DNA from: Lysobacterales bacterium
GTDB taxonomy: Bacteria > Pseudomonadota > Gammaproteobacteria > Xanthomonadales > Rhodanobacteraceae
Direction: 5' to 3'
Assembly (NCBI GenBank): GCA_016707485.1
Contig: JADJHN010000002.1
Location: 868,001-932,000 of the forward strand
DNA: 64,000 nt
Positions 26,355-35,159 of this stretch are shown here, piece after piece. The position numbers and the translations under genes were made by a program. Every line of letters starts with the position of its first letter. Position 1 is the stretch's first letter. The notes below the pieces were generated by a model. The model was not told where the DNA came from. It worked only from the letters and a program-made list of their open reading frames with translations, and did no database searches.

Positions 26355-28988
26355 TTACAGCGAAAACGCCTCGGCGGGAACGCGCGGCACGCTGGCCGTG
26401 GATTTTTCCCGGCGCACGACAAAGGTGTTGGCAACGCGAGAGGATTTGAGGAAATAGGCAATCCAGATCACCGTGCCAAGCAGCGACCCGAAGGCCTGGG
26501 CCCCCTCGCCGGGTTCCGCGGCCACCTGCGGAATTGCATTGACCAGGGCGGTATCGATCAGCAACTGCAGCTGTACCGCGATCTGGAAGGCGATGAAGAT
26601 CCTCGGCAGGCTGCTGCGACGGCGGAAGAACAGGATCAGCACGAAAATGCCGAAGACGAGAACGCCCAGCTGCATGCTCAGCTCGAAAACCAGGGCTGGC
26701 GCCCACAAGGCGTGATACGCCTCGTTGCCGAAGGTGGTCAGGTTGGCCCAGGTATCCGCTGTCCAGGCCTCGAGGTTGGAAACGAGCGTGAACACGGCGA
26801 AAAACGGCGTGGCGATCAGGCCGAGCCCGGGCAGCACCAGCCAGCCGCCCAGGCCTCTCGGCAGGCCGTTGGTTGTGCCTGGCCGCGCTGGCGGATCGTG
26901 GCGATTGCATTTCAGTGCCAACCAGATCCAGAAACCCAGTGACATCGCGCCAATCATCAGCAGCAGCCAATTGACGCGATCCAGGCCGCTGCGCGTTTCA
27001 GCCTCCGTCGGCTGGCCCCAGTAGAGGTAGTAGTTGACCTGATCGCGCGCTTCGGCGAGGCGGCCGGCATAACGCGCGGTGTCGGCGGCGGCGACTTCAT
27101 CCACCAGCGAGGTGAAGCGGTCGGTGATGACCAGGCGATTGCCGCGCGGCGAGATGGCGCGCTCGAAACTGAAAGCCGGGTCCTCGACCTTCACCCGATC
27201 CGGCTTGATCGTCCACGTTTCCGGCAACAGGGTTTCCGTGACCAGGGTCAGGTCGCTGTTGCGAGCGATGCCGAGCGGGGCAGTGCGCACGGTCGATTTC
27301 GGGCCGCGCAGCTTCTCGTCGAGATCCGGCGTCGGGATATCGGCAGTGTGTTGCCGGCTTTCTTCCGACCAGCTGGAGAACTCCGGGATCTGGTAGTGCT
27401 CGACGGTGACGATGCGATTGTTGCGCTCGTCATCCTTGACCTCCATCGGCTTGGCGATGTTCAGGCCGTTGTAGTAGCCGGCATAGAAATTCAGGTAACT
27501 CTTCTGCAGCTCCTCGAAACTGGTTGTCGCCAGGGTGTTGCGCATGGCCTCGGCACGCTCGCCTTCAAGCGTCGTGGTCACCGTGAACGGCACCGGCTTG
27601 TCGAGCCCGCCGCGGGCATCGAAAGTCGCCTTGACCAGTCGCACCGGCGCCGGTTGGCGGTCTTCGCTCATTGAAACCAGCCCTTTGCTGCTGCCATCGA
27701 CGATCAGCGCCAGGTCGAAATCCGCCTGCATCAGATGAGCGAGATCGGCGTTCTGCGTGGCTCGCGTCGGATCGAGCCAGAACGTGCGCCCGCCGAGCTT
27801 CGCCTGCACGAGGACATGATCGAACTGGCCTGGATGCGGCATGCGCTGCTCGAGGGCGCGACGCTTGTTGGTGTTGACCAGCGCCGGATGCGCCTCGATG
27901 CCGAGGTGATCGAGCAGGGTGACGGTCAGCAGGGTCTTGTCCTTGCAATCGCCAAAGCGGCGCGCAAGCACCTGATCGGGCGGATTCGGCGCATGCGAGC
28001 CTGGGCCGATCTCCATGCCGAGATAGCGGATCTCGCCTTGCACGAAGCGCAGTGCGGCCAGCAGGCGACCTTCCGGCGAGGGTTCGGCCTTGGCGATGCG
28101 CGCGACTTCGGCTGCAAGTTCCGGGCTCAGCGTTTTCGGCAACGCATACAGTGGCAAGGCCCAGGCCGCGACCGCCGGCCAGTCGGCGAATTCGCTCCAT
28201 TGCACGACCGGATACGGATCAAACCAGCTTGGTGCGTCGGCGTCGCTGAGCAGCGGCGCGACGTTGCGCTGGTCCCATTCGTACGCGCGCATGCCGCCCT
28301 CATCGCGGACGCGTGCCTCGATGTTGCTGTTGCGCGGCGTCACCCGGATATCGCGTTTGCCAGGTGTCAGCAGGCGCGCATGGATGCGTGCCACCGGCAC
28401 GCTGAACTGCAGGCCGATGGCACCGAAATCGCGGCCGTCGAATACCGGATTGCGACCATGCACGGTGAAGGCGTAATCGACGATGTCGCCAACGCGAACA
28501 TCCTCGAGGAAGATCGTCACGCTCTTGCTGCCGTCGTAGATGCGCCGGTCCAGCGCGGTCTCGCGCTGCAGGATGCGCAGGGTGGCCGTGGCCAGTTTCG
28601 GCAGCGTGCGGCCGTCGCGGATGAGGTCGATCGAATTGATATCAAGCGTTTGCCAGGCCGGATCGAAATCGATCTCGATGGTCGCCAGCGCATCCACGCC
28701 GGCGGCATTGATGGCCTGGCTCGCAATGCGCCGGTAGATGCTGCGCTGGCCCTGCACGTTGATCTGCATGTCACTGAGCAGGTAGTAGCTGCCGCCGGAA
28801 ATCTGCCCCAGCAACTTGTCATCGATGTTGCCGCGTTCGACCGGCACCACCCAGTCCGGCGCGGCTACGCGGCGCACCTCGTCAACGTCCGCCAGTGCCG
28901 GCGTCAGCGCCAGCAGCAGGAGCCAGGCGGACAGGCGCGAGGGGTTTCGCCGCCGCTTGCCGCTGGACCGCTCCCGTTCAACTGCCAC
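26355..28988 (-). CDS. DUF3857/transglutaminase-like protein fused to DUF2569-type membrane domain
   Basis: From GTG 28988 (AGGAG five bases upstream) this is an 877-residue protein; a longer ATG start at 29033 is less likely. It has a signal peptide (about 12-33) and a DUF3857 domain (to about 250). A transglutaminase-like core follows with Cys in RFGDCKDKTLLTVTLLDHLG, His in QFDHVLVQAKL and Asp in WLDPTRA. The C-terminus has about five helices and GGWLVLPGLGLI, as in DUF2569. It is likely an exported enzyme anchored in the inner membrane. Substrate unknown. Confidence 0.87.
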   Translation of the reverse strand: MAVERERSSGKRRRNPSRLSAWLLLLALTPALADVDEVRRVAAPDWVVPVERGNIDDKLLGQISGGSYYLLSDMQINVQGQRSIYRRIASQAINAAGVDALATIEIDFDPAWQTLDINSIDLIRDGRTLPKLATATLRILQRETALDRRIYDGSKSVTIFLEDVRVGDIVDYAFTVHGRNPVFDGRDFGAIGLQFSVPVARIHARLLTPGKRDIRVTPRNSNIEARVRDEGGMRAYEWDQRNVAPLLSDADAPSWFDPYPVVQWSEFADWPAVAAWALPLYALPKTLSPELAAEVARIAKAEPSPEGRLLAALRFVQGEIRYLGMEIGPGSHAPNPPDQVLARRFGDCKDKTLLTVTLLDHLGIEAHPALVNTNKRRALEQRMPHPGQFDHVLVQAKLGGRTFWLDPTRATQNADLAHLMQADFDLALIVDGSSKGLVSMSEDRQPAPVRLVKATFDARGGLDKPVPFTVTTTLEGERAEAMRNTLATTSFEELQKSYLNFYAGYYNGLNIAKPMEVKDDERNNRIVTVEHYQIPEFSSWSEESRQHTADIPTPDLDEKLRGPKSTVRTAPLGIARNSDLTLVTETLLPETWTIKPDRVKVEDPAFSFERAISPRGNRLVITDRFTSLVDEVAAADTARYAGRLAEARDQVNYYLYWGQPTEAETRSGLDRVNWLLLMIGAMSLGFWIWLALKCNRHDPPARPGTTNGLPRGLGGWLVLPGLGLIATPFFAVFTLVSNLEAWTADTWANLTTFGNEAYHALWAPALVFELSMQLGVLVFGIFVLILFFRRRSSLPRIFIAFQIAVQLQLLIDTALVNAIPQVAAEPGEGAQAFGSLLGTVIWIAYFLKSSRVANTFVVRREKSTASVPRVPAEAFSL

Positions 28989-29181
28989 GTTGGCTCCTTG
29001 CTCGGCTGCAAAGTCGATGTCGCACGTTTCCAACGGCGATGGTCACCGATCGGCGTCGACAGTTCCAGTGCGCAACGTGCATGCCAGCGCGCAATGTGCA
29101 GGTTTCCAGCCTCGCCTTGCAGGGCAGGCCAGCGTGGCAGCGCCGGCCAGGCGTGTGGTGCCGATTGCGGTTTCGCGTGGT

Positions 29182-30654
29182 TCAGTCGTCGAAGCCGCTG
29201 CCGAAAATGCGATCGGGATTCACTTCGACGGCACCGATGTCGCAGAGCGTCGCCTGGCCGCCATTGACCGGGCGCGGCAAGCCGCGTGCATCGACTGAAG
29301 GACAGCCGGCATTGATGCCGTTGTCGATCAGCACGCTGCCAACGGGCGGGTGCAGGGTTGGCACTTTTCCATAAGTCTGCGTCGCGGCGAGGAGGCCAAA
29401 GGTATTGCCGGGAAACTGCAGGGTCAGCAAGTCCATGCCGCCGTTGGCGAAGAAGAAGCAGCTGTTGTCGCTGGTGAAGACCGGGCCGCCAAGCTGCACG
29501 TCGGCGCTGGCCGGCACGCAGGCCGCGCCCGACAACGGCTGCGCGAACACGGTATTGCGCGCCTCGCTGATGGTGGCACCGTTCTGCAGTTGCAGATGCG
29601 CCGCCGACCCGCCGAACGATGTCGAATTGCGCGCAAACGTGCTGTTGCGCAACTGGATGGTCGTGGCGGGGGCGCTGGTGCGGGTCAGCATGTAGATGGC
29701 GCCGACAAAAAAACCGGTGTTTTCGAAGAATGTCGCGTTGGTCGCGACCAGGCGCACGCTGTAGCCGGCAATGGCACCTGCCTCGAAGGCCTCGTTCTGG
29801 CCAAAGTACACGCGATCCAGGCTGACCACGCTGGTCGGGCCCTGGCCAAACAGATAGAGCGCACCGCCATCGCCGGCCTGGCGTGAGCCGGTCGAAGGGC
29901 ATGAAGCCGCATTGTTGACAAACTGCACATCGATCAGCGACGCACTGCCGCCAGCCGGTACATTGAGCGCAACAGCACCGCCACTGCCGCCGCGACACGT
30001 CGTGCCGCTGCTCGGGCTGGCATCGGTGTGGTTGCCGATGAAGCGGGTCGACTCGATCAGCACCGAGGCACCGGATGAGTACACGGCACCACCGGTATTG
30101 ACCAGGCCGACGATGCCGCCATCCGAAGATGCATTGTTGGTGAAGCGGGTGCGGGTCAGGCGCAGGTTGCCATTGGTCTTGATCGCGCCGCCGCCGGAGC
30201 CCGATGCGGCCGGTCCCCAACTGAAGCAACCGTCGAAGGTCGAATCGAAGACCTGCAGGCTGCCCGTGCTCTTGACGTCGACGCAGCCGCCACCGTCGCT
30301 GTTGGAGCCATTGCGCAGGTTCATGTGATCGAAGCGGATGGTCTGTGCACTGCCGCCGGTGGCGAACTTGAGCATGGGCCAGCCCGCGCCGTTGATGCGC
30401 AAATCGGGACTGGCATTGCCGTCAAGGACAATCGATTGGCCGACCAGGGCGGGCAATGGCGAGGTGATGACGATGTCGACGCTGCCCGGGATCTCGAAAC
30501 GGATCGTCTGCACACCATTGCTCGGCTGCATCTGGCTGATGGCCGCACGCAAGGTGCCGGCACCGCCATCGCCCAGGGTATTGACGATGAAGGTGTTGTC
30601 GGCAAGGCACGGCAGCGCCGCGAGCAAACCGGTCAACAACAGGAAACGACGCAT
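29182..30654 (-). CDS. Secreted right-handed beta-helix protein with IFGSGFDD tail
   Basis: This 490-residue protein has a signal peptide (MRRFLLLTGLLAALPCLA). The body is a series of parallel beta-helix rungs rich in Gly, Asn and Ser (GGGAIKTNGNLRLTRTRFTN, GGAVYSSGASVLIESTRFIG). It contains the choice-of-anchor Q end motif CDIGAVE and stops at DRIFGSGFDD. This aromatic-acidic tail recurs in secreted proteins of Xanthomonadales. The protein probably lies outside the cell. An in-frame start at 30693 precedes the signal peptide and is rejected. Confidence 0.85.
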   Translation of the reverse strand: MRRFLLLTGLLAALPCLADNTFIVNTLGDGGAGTLRAAISQMQPSNGVQTIRFEIPGSVDIVITSPLPALVGQSIVLDGNASPDLRINGAGWPMLKFATGGSAQTIRFDHMNLRNGSNSDGGGCVDVKSTGSLQVFDSTFDGCFSWGPAASGSGGGAIKTNGNLRLTRTRFTNNASSDGGIVGLVNTGGAVYSSGASVLIESTRFIGNHTDASPSSGTTCRGGSGGAVALNVPAGGSASLIDVQFVNNAASCPSTGSRQAGDGGALYLFGQGPTSVVSLDRVYFGQNEAFEAGAIAGYSVRLVATNATFFENTGFFVGAIYMLTRTSAPATTIQLRNSTFARNSTSFGGSAAHLQLQNGATISEARNTVFAQPLSGAACVPASADVQLGGPVFTSDNSCFFFANGGMDLLTLQFPGNTFGLLAATQTYGKVPTLHPPVGSVLIDNGINAGCPSVDARGLPRPVNGGQATLCDIGAVEVNPDRIFGSGFDD

Positions 30655-30916
30655 GGCAGGACCCCACGGGTTGAAGTAGCGACTTCTACGCAAGTCGGCA
30701 GTCTATCCCCCAAGGCCGGCCAGGACGCGGGCATGTTGCAGCGCGTCTTGCTGATCCATACGCAGGCGTACAGACTTTGCGCCGATCCGCTCAACGAGGG
30801 AAGGCTGCGCGACTGCTGGGGAGAAGCGGCACGCAGTGCGATGGCGGCATCAGCACGGCCTTCGTGTGCAAGGCCAAACCCGCTTGTCCAACCATGCTTT
30901 CCTGGGAGGGAATGCT

Positions 30917-32860
30917 GTGAATCGAACCCAACTTGCGTCATCCCTGATTGCGCTGCTTGTTTCCCTGCCGTTGCTGGCAGCGGAGGAACCGGGCGACGTC
31001 GCCGCATTCGCCAAGCAGCTGTCCGGCCCCGCCGCCGAGATCGCGAGCATGCGCGCGCCCTCGCCGATCGATGCCACGATCCATTCGCGCAGCGCCCTGT
31101 TGCCGGTGCATTTCAGCGACAACGGCTCCTCCGAGCGCAGTTGGCAAGGCACCTTGCCGGTAGAGAACGGCACGCTGCGCTTCGTCGTCTTCGAGCCGGC
31201 CGACAGCAACTGGCAGGTGGATCTGGTCAGCGCAGGCGGGCGAGCGGTCTCGGCCGCATCCCGGGCCAGCCGCGTGATCGATACCGATTTCGGCATCGAG
31301 CAGGCCCGCGTTCCGGCCATGCGCTACGACTATGACAACCTCGCCGGCGACAACTGGACGCTGCGCTTGCGCGCACCGGCAGATGCGAAAGACGGCTTCG
31401 TCCTCATTGAGGGTGATGCGGCGACCGAACTTGCCTCCTGGCAAACCCACACGCGCCAACTGGTCGGCCAGCGCCTCGGCCTTACCGCGCTGCTGACCAC
31501 TTCGCTGGAAGGCAGCGTGCATGTCGGCAGGAGCGCCGGCCGCATCGACCAGGCGAGCATCCGCGTCACCGCGCCGGATCGTTCCGTCGCCAGCTATCCA
31601 ATGTTCGACGATGGGCGCCACAACGACGGCGCGGCAGGTGACGGCCTGTTTGCCGGTGATTTCCCGGCCAGCATGGGCGGCAATTACGTGGCCCAGGTCG
31701 AGGCACGCGGCGTCAACGAACGCGGCAAGGCCTTCGTGCGCACCGCCGAGCATCTGCTGCCGGTAGTCGATGCCAGTCTTGGCCTGAGTGCAACGCGCGC
31801 GCTGGCCGTTGCCGGCGACGCGGATCGCCTGTCCATTCGCGTTCCGGTGACCATGCGCAATCCAGGCCAGCACTATCGTGCGATCGGAGAGGTGTGGGGC
31901 ACGAATGCGCAGGGCAAGCCGACCGCGGTTGCCTGGCTAGGCGGCATGGTCACCCCGGTCGACGGCGTGCTGTCGCTGGGCTTCGATGAACGCTGGTTCG
32001 TGCTGGCAGGCACCAAGGGTCCGTACGAGCTGCGCAACCTGCGCATCGAGGATGCCGACAACTTCATCACCGTGGCCTCGGCGGGACGCATGGCGCTCGA
32101 TGTTCCCGCCTTGCGCACACGTGCCCGGGCATCCGGGATCGTCATCGACGAACGCATGACCATGGGGCCGCGCCCGGCCGTCGAGCGCAGTACGCAAGGC
32201 GTCGGCAAGCGCCTGCTGCTCGTGCATGGCTATTGCTCGGGCGGGGTCTGGCCGGCTTCGCAGTTCGGTACGTCTTCGACCTTTCTGGACGTCAACCAGA
32301 ACCGCAGCAACGACGAGTTTGCCCAACGCATCCGCACCTTCGGTTCCACCTGGAACTCGTTCGGCACGGTCGCGCACAGTCAGGGCGGCATGGCCTCGCT
32401 GCACCTCTACGCCTACTACTGGAGCGGCCTCGACAACGCCACCGGCAATCGCCTGATGCAATCGGTCGGAACGCCGTACAAGGGCACCAACCTGGCCGGT
32501 ATCCTCGCCACCCTCGGCAATTGGTTCGGCGTTGCCTGCGGCTCCAACAGCAACCTGACCTACAGCGGCGCATCGGCCTGGCTGGCCGGCATTCCGACCG
32601 CATCGCGCGGCAAAGTCAATTACTACACGACGTCGTTCAAGCTGACCAACTGGTACACCAACGACTACTGCCAGTTCGCCACCGATCTCGTCCTCAGTGA
32701 TCCGGAAGACGGCACCACCGAGCAGGTCAACGGTCAGCTCTCCGGCGGCATCAACCGCGGCCATGTCACCGGCCAATGCCACACCAGCGGCATGCGCGAT
32801 CCGGCGCAATACCTCAACACCACCCGCAACTCGACGATGAACAGCAACGCCGCACGCTAA
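30917..32860 (+). CDS. Secreted alpha/beta hydrolase with choice-of-anchor X-like domain
   Basis: From GTG 30917 (GGGAGGG six bases upstream) this is a 647-residue protein with a signal peptide to about residue 22. The first 400 residues are beta-rich, and near residue 250 a block YPMFDDGRHNDGAAGDGLFA resembles the choice-of-anchor X domain. The C-terminal third is an alpha/beta hydrolase: LLLVHGYCSGGVWP (oxyanion region) and the nucleophile elbow VAHSQGGMASLH. A lipase or esterase activity is likely. Several Cys in the C-terminus suggest disulfides in an exported enzyme. Confidence 0.85.
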   Translation: MNRTQLASSLIALLVSLPLLAAEEPGDVAAFAKQLSGPAAEIASMRAPSPIDATIHSRSALLPVHFSDNGSSERSWQGTLPVENGTLRFVVFEPADSNWQVDLVSAGGRAVSAASRASRVIDTDFGIEQARVPAMRYDYDNLAGDNWTLRLRAPADAKDGFVLIEGDAATELASWQTHTRQLVGQRLGLTALLTTSLEGSVHVGRSAGRIDQASIRVTAPDRSVASYPMFDDGRHNDGAAGDGLFAGDFPASMGGNYVAQVEARGVNERGKAFVRTAEHLLPVVDASLGLSATRALAVAGDADRLSIRVPVTMRNPGQHYRAIGEVWGTNAQGKPTAVAWLGGMVTPVDGVLSLGFDERWFVLAGTKGPYELRNLRIEDADNFITVASAGRMALDVPALRTRARASGIVIDERMTMGPRPAVERSTQGVGKRLLLVHGYCSGGVWPASQFGTSSTFLDVNQNRSNDEFAQRIRTFGSTWNSFGTVAHSQGGMASLHLYAYYWSGLDNATGNRLMQSVGTPYKGTNLAGILATLGNWFGVACGSNSNLTYSGASAWLAGIPTASRGKVNYYTTSFKLTNWYTNDYCQFATDLVLSDPEDGTTEQVNGQLSGGINRGHVTGQCHTSGMRDPAQYLNTTRNSTMNSNAAR

Positions 32861-32867
32861 CCAACCC

Positions 32868-32899
32868 CTCCGAGGCGCGGCAGGGGCCGCGCCTCGGAG
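32868..32899 (+). terminator. Perfect 13-bp hairpin after the hydrolase gene
   Basis: The arms at 32868-32880 (CTCCGAGGCGCGG) and 32887-32899 (CCGCGCCTCGGAG) pair perfectly around a six-base loop, eight bases after the hydrolase stop. There is no T tract, so it may stabilise the mRNA end as well as terminate transcription. Confidence 0.75.
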
Positions 32900-32928
32900 C
32901 GTCACCCTGGCGAGGCGCACTCGCCTCC

Positions 32929-33216
32929 GTGGCGGGCCTTGCGGTCATTGCAGCCATGGGCGGGTATGGCTCCGCGAAAATAGCTGGCAGCCACATCGCC
33001 GCGGACTCTGTCCCCGCGCAACCCGCATCCATCACGCAGCGCACAACCTCAATCGAATCGACTTTTACCTGCGACGGTCGGAAGCATTGCTCGCAGATGA
33101 CGTCCTGCGCGGAAGCGACCTGTTTCATCCAGCACTGTCCGGACACGCAGATGGATGGCGATTACGACGGCAGGCCATGTGAATCGCAATGGTGTTCAGA
33201 CGGCTGGGGTTACTGA
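32929..33216 (+). CDS. Excalibur-domain small protein
   Basis: The frame ends in an Excalibur calcium-binding domain: FTCDGRKHCSQMTSCAEATC followed by a Cys-rich stretch with the acidic loop DGDYDGRPCESQWC. A hydrophobic segment (about ASVAGLAVIAAMGGYG) precedes it and would be a membrane anchor or signal. The start is uncertain: GTG 32929 and ATG 32956 are candidates, and the frame runs back through the hairpin at 32868-32899, suggesting that the true 5' end is missing or altered. The domain is usually linked to nucleases or cell-wall proteins. Confidence 0.7.
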   Translation: MAGLAVIAAMGGYGSAKIAGSHIAADSVPAQPASITQRTTSIESTFTCDGRKHCSQMTSCAEATCFIQHCPDTQMDGDYDGRPCESQWCSDGWGY

Positions 33217-33473
33217 CTGCAACAAGTGGCGTCGACCTGGATCAACGACATCTCGCGCGCTTATCTTGACTACCCGTGCGGGATGAAACTGCCAGCGAGG
33301 AACAGCGCAGGTTGCCCGCAGGCGGGAAAATGGAGCAGGGTCGCCGGCTCAAGGCTGCCAATGGGCGACAGCGGCAAATGGTCATTGCTGCAAATCAATA
33401 GCCTTGGCAGATCGGGCAACCCGCTCCGGACGACAATCCGTGATGGATAACCGCTGCATCACGATGATCAGAC

Positions 33474-34325
33474 TCAATCGCGCTGGTGCGAACGGATGGC
33501 TGCGGAGAAGTCGGCGTGGTCGGCGTGGTCGCGGGCGAGGCCATTGATGCGGAAGGCGGTGCGGAGTTGTTCGCGCGGCAGGTTGGTGTCGATCAGGCCG
33601 AGATCGAAGGCGAGGTCGTCCGAATAGGCCGGCAGCAGGGTCTTGTAGCTGAAGGGGATAGGTTCAGGCAGGAGCAGGTTGACGTGGTCGACGATGTTGC
33701 TGGTGCAGGTGTTGCCGAGCGTGTTGTAGAACTCCGGTTTCGCCGCCAGCGCGTTGGCGCGCTCCAGCATCGAGACGAACAGCTGGCGCGCCGCATCGCG
33801 GTCTGCACGGACGGGATAAAGGTGGACGTCGTCGTGGCGGTGATTGGTGCGCAGGCCGATCAGGTCGCGTTCGTCTCCGACGATGTAGGTCAGTTCGTAC
33901 TGGCGCAGCAAGCCGCGCAGTGGCGAGAACGACTCACCGCGCTCCTTGCGGATCTCGGCAGAGATGGCGACGTACTCGTCATTGCCAAACCCAAAGCTGA
34001 GGAAGGTATGCGCCGGACCGCGCCAGTCGGCAAAGGGCTCGACGACGAACCAGACCGATTCAATCCGGCGCAGATCGTAGCTGCGCTCTTGCCAGCGCAC
34101 ATCGTAGTCCGTGGTCGAGCGGTAAATCGCGCTGCGCACGTTGTGCACTCGCACGCTGTCGCCGGAAAACTCCGCGGTCGCCAGGCGCTCCTGGTCGGGT
34201 GACCAGTCGCGTGCGTTCGATGGATGCACGAACAATGCAAGCGCGAGGTAACCCGCAATCGCCACGACGACGAGGCCGAGCAGGATGCGGTGAAGCACGT
34301 GGCGCCGAGGCAGGGAAAAGGTCAT
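33474..34325 (-). CDS. DUF4105 membrane-anchored periplasmic protein
   Basis: This 283-residue protein from ATG 34325 has one N-terminal helix (about 14-34) and a periplasmic domain. The blocks NARDWSPDQERLATAEF, HTFLSFGFGNDEYVAIS, YELTYIVGDERDLIGLRTN and YNTLGNTCTSNIVDHVN are typical of the DUF4105 (Lnb N-terminal periplasmic) family. The Cys-containing NTCT and conserved His suggest a papain-like hydrolase fold; the activity is unproven. It is divergent from the pilin cluster. Confidence 0.85.
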   Translation of the reverse strand: MTFSLPRRHVLHRILLGLVVVAIAGYLALALFVHPSNARDWSPDQERLATAEFSGDSVRVHNVRSAIYRSTTDYDVRWQERSYDLRRIESVWFVVEPFADWRGPAHTFLSFGFGNDEYVAISAEIRKERGESFSPLRGLLRQYELTYIVGDERDLIGLRTNHRHDDVHLYPVRADRDAARQLFVSMLERANALAAKPEFYNTLGNTCTSNIVDHVNLLLPEPIPFSYKTLLPAYSDDLAFDLGLIDTNLPREQLRTAFRINGLARDHADHADFSAAIRSHQRD

Positions 34326-34503
34326 GGTGTCGCCAAGGTACGCGGAAAGGTCAGAGTCGAGAAGCACATCAAGCGGGGGTGCGGGCAATGGACATGGACA
34401 ACCGCATCAGGTGACCGCCAGGTCGGTGCCGGGCATGACGCGAGTTGGCAACTTCCAGAATCGCGCGAATTGATCTATTGTCGGCTCGGCAGGCGATCGA
34501 GGC

Positions 34504-35124
34504 ATGGCGCTGATGATGGGCGACGAATTTCGCGTGGGATCCGCTGGTGAATCGCATGTGGATTTTTCCCATACCTTGAGCATCTCCACTCGGCAGCCGC
34601 GGCGGCAATGCCGGGCCGCCCGTGGCGCGAACGAATCCAGCGCGGGCTTCACCTTCATTGAATTGCTGATCGTGGTTGCCGTGATCAGCATTCTCACCGC
34701 CATTGCCATTCCTGCATATCGGGATTATCTCCTGCGCAGCAAAGTGAGCGAGAGTCTGCTCTTCCTCGGTGACGCAAAGAGTGCGATCAATGAGTTCCAT
34801 TCGCGCTGGGGTCGCATGCCCACGGACAACCGCGAGGCCGGCCTGCGTGAACCGGAAGCGGTGCGCGGCAATCATGTGCGCAGCCTCAGCGTCCACGATG
34901 GCGTGATGGTCGCCTTGATGGATCTGGGCAAGGATTCCGACCAGCAGCCGATCATGCGCACGCTGACGTTTCGGCCCTGGCTCAACAAGAGCGTTTCCGG
35001 CAGCCCGATCATCTGGTCGTGCGGCGAGCAGGATCCCGCTGCGGGTGCTGCCTATCAAGCCCAGGGAGACATTGCCGCCAACCCGGTCGAGGCGAAGTGG
35101 TTGCCGTCGATCTGTCGCGGTTGA
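34504..35124 (+). CDS. Type IV prepilin-like protein with an unusually long leader
   Basis: This 206-residue protein carries the class III signal G|FTFIELLIVVAVISILTAIA, with cleavage after Gly48 and Glu at +5. The leader of 48 residues is far longer than the usual 5-25, and no ATG closer to the cleavage site exists in frame. The C-terminal half contains MPTDNREAGL, IIWSCGEQDP and a final Cys, giving a possible disulfide loop. It resembles the second prepilin at 36209, with which it brackets a GspF-like gene. ATG 34513 and 34516 are alternatives. Confidence 0.85.
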   Translation: MALMMGDEFRVGSAGESHVDFSHTLSISTRQPRRQCRAARGANESSAGFTFIELLIVVAVISILTAIAIPAYRDYLLRSKVSESLLFLGDAKSAINEFHSRWGRMPTDNREAGLREPEAVRGNHVRSLSVHDGVMVALMDLGKDSDQQPIMRTLTFRPWLNKSVSGSPIIWSCGEQDPAAGAAYQAQGDIAANPVEAKWLPSICRG

Positions 35125-35159
35125 GCCGCTTGCCACAGCGAATGAAAGCAGGAGCATCG

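Noticed and set aside
33226..33450. Possible 74-residue protein after the Excalibur-domain gene
   Set aside because: No ribosome site, no homologous features and weak codon pattern. The 257 bases to the DUF4105 gene seem to hold no gene.
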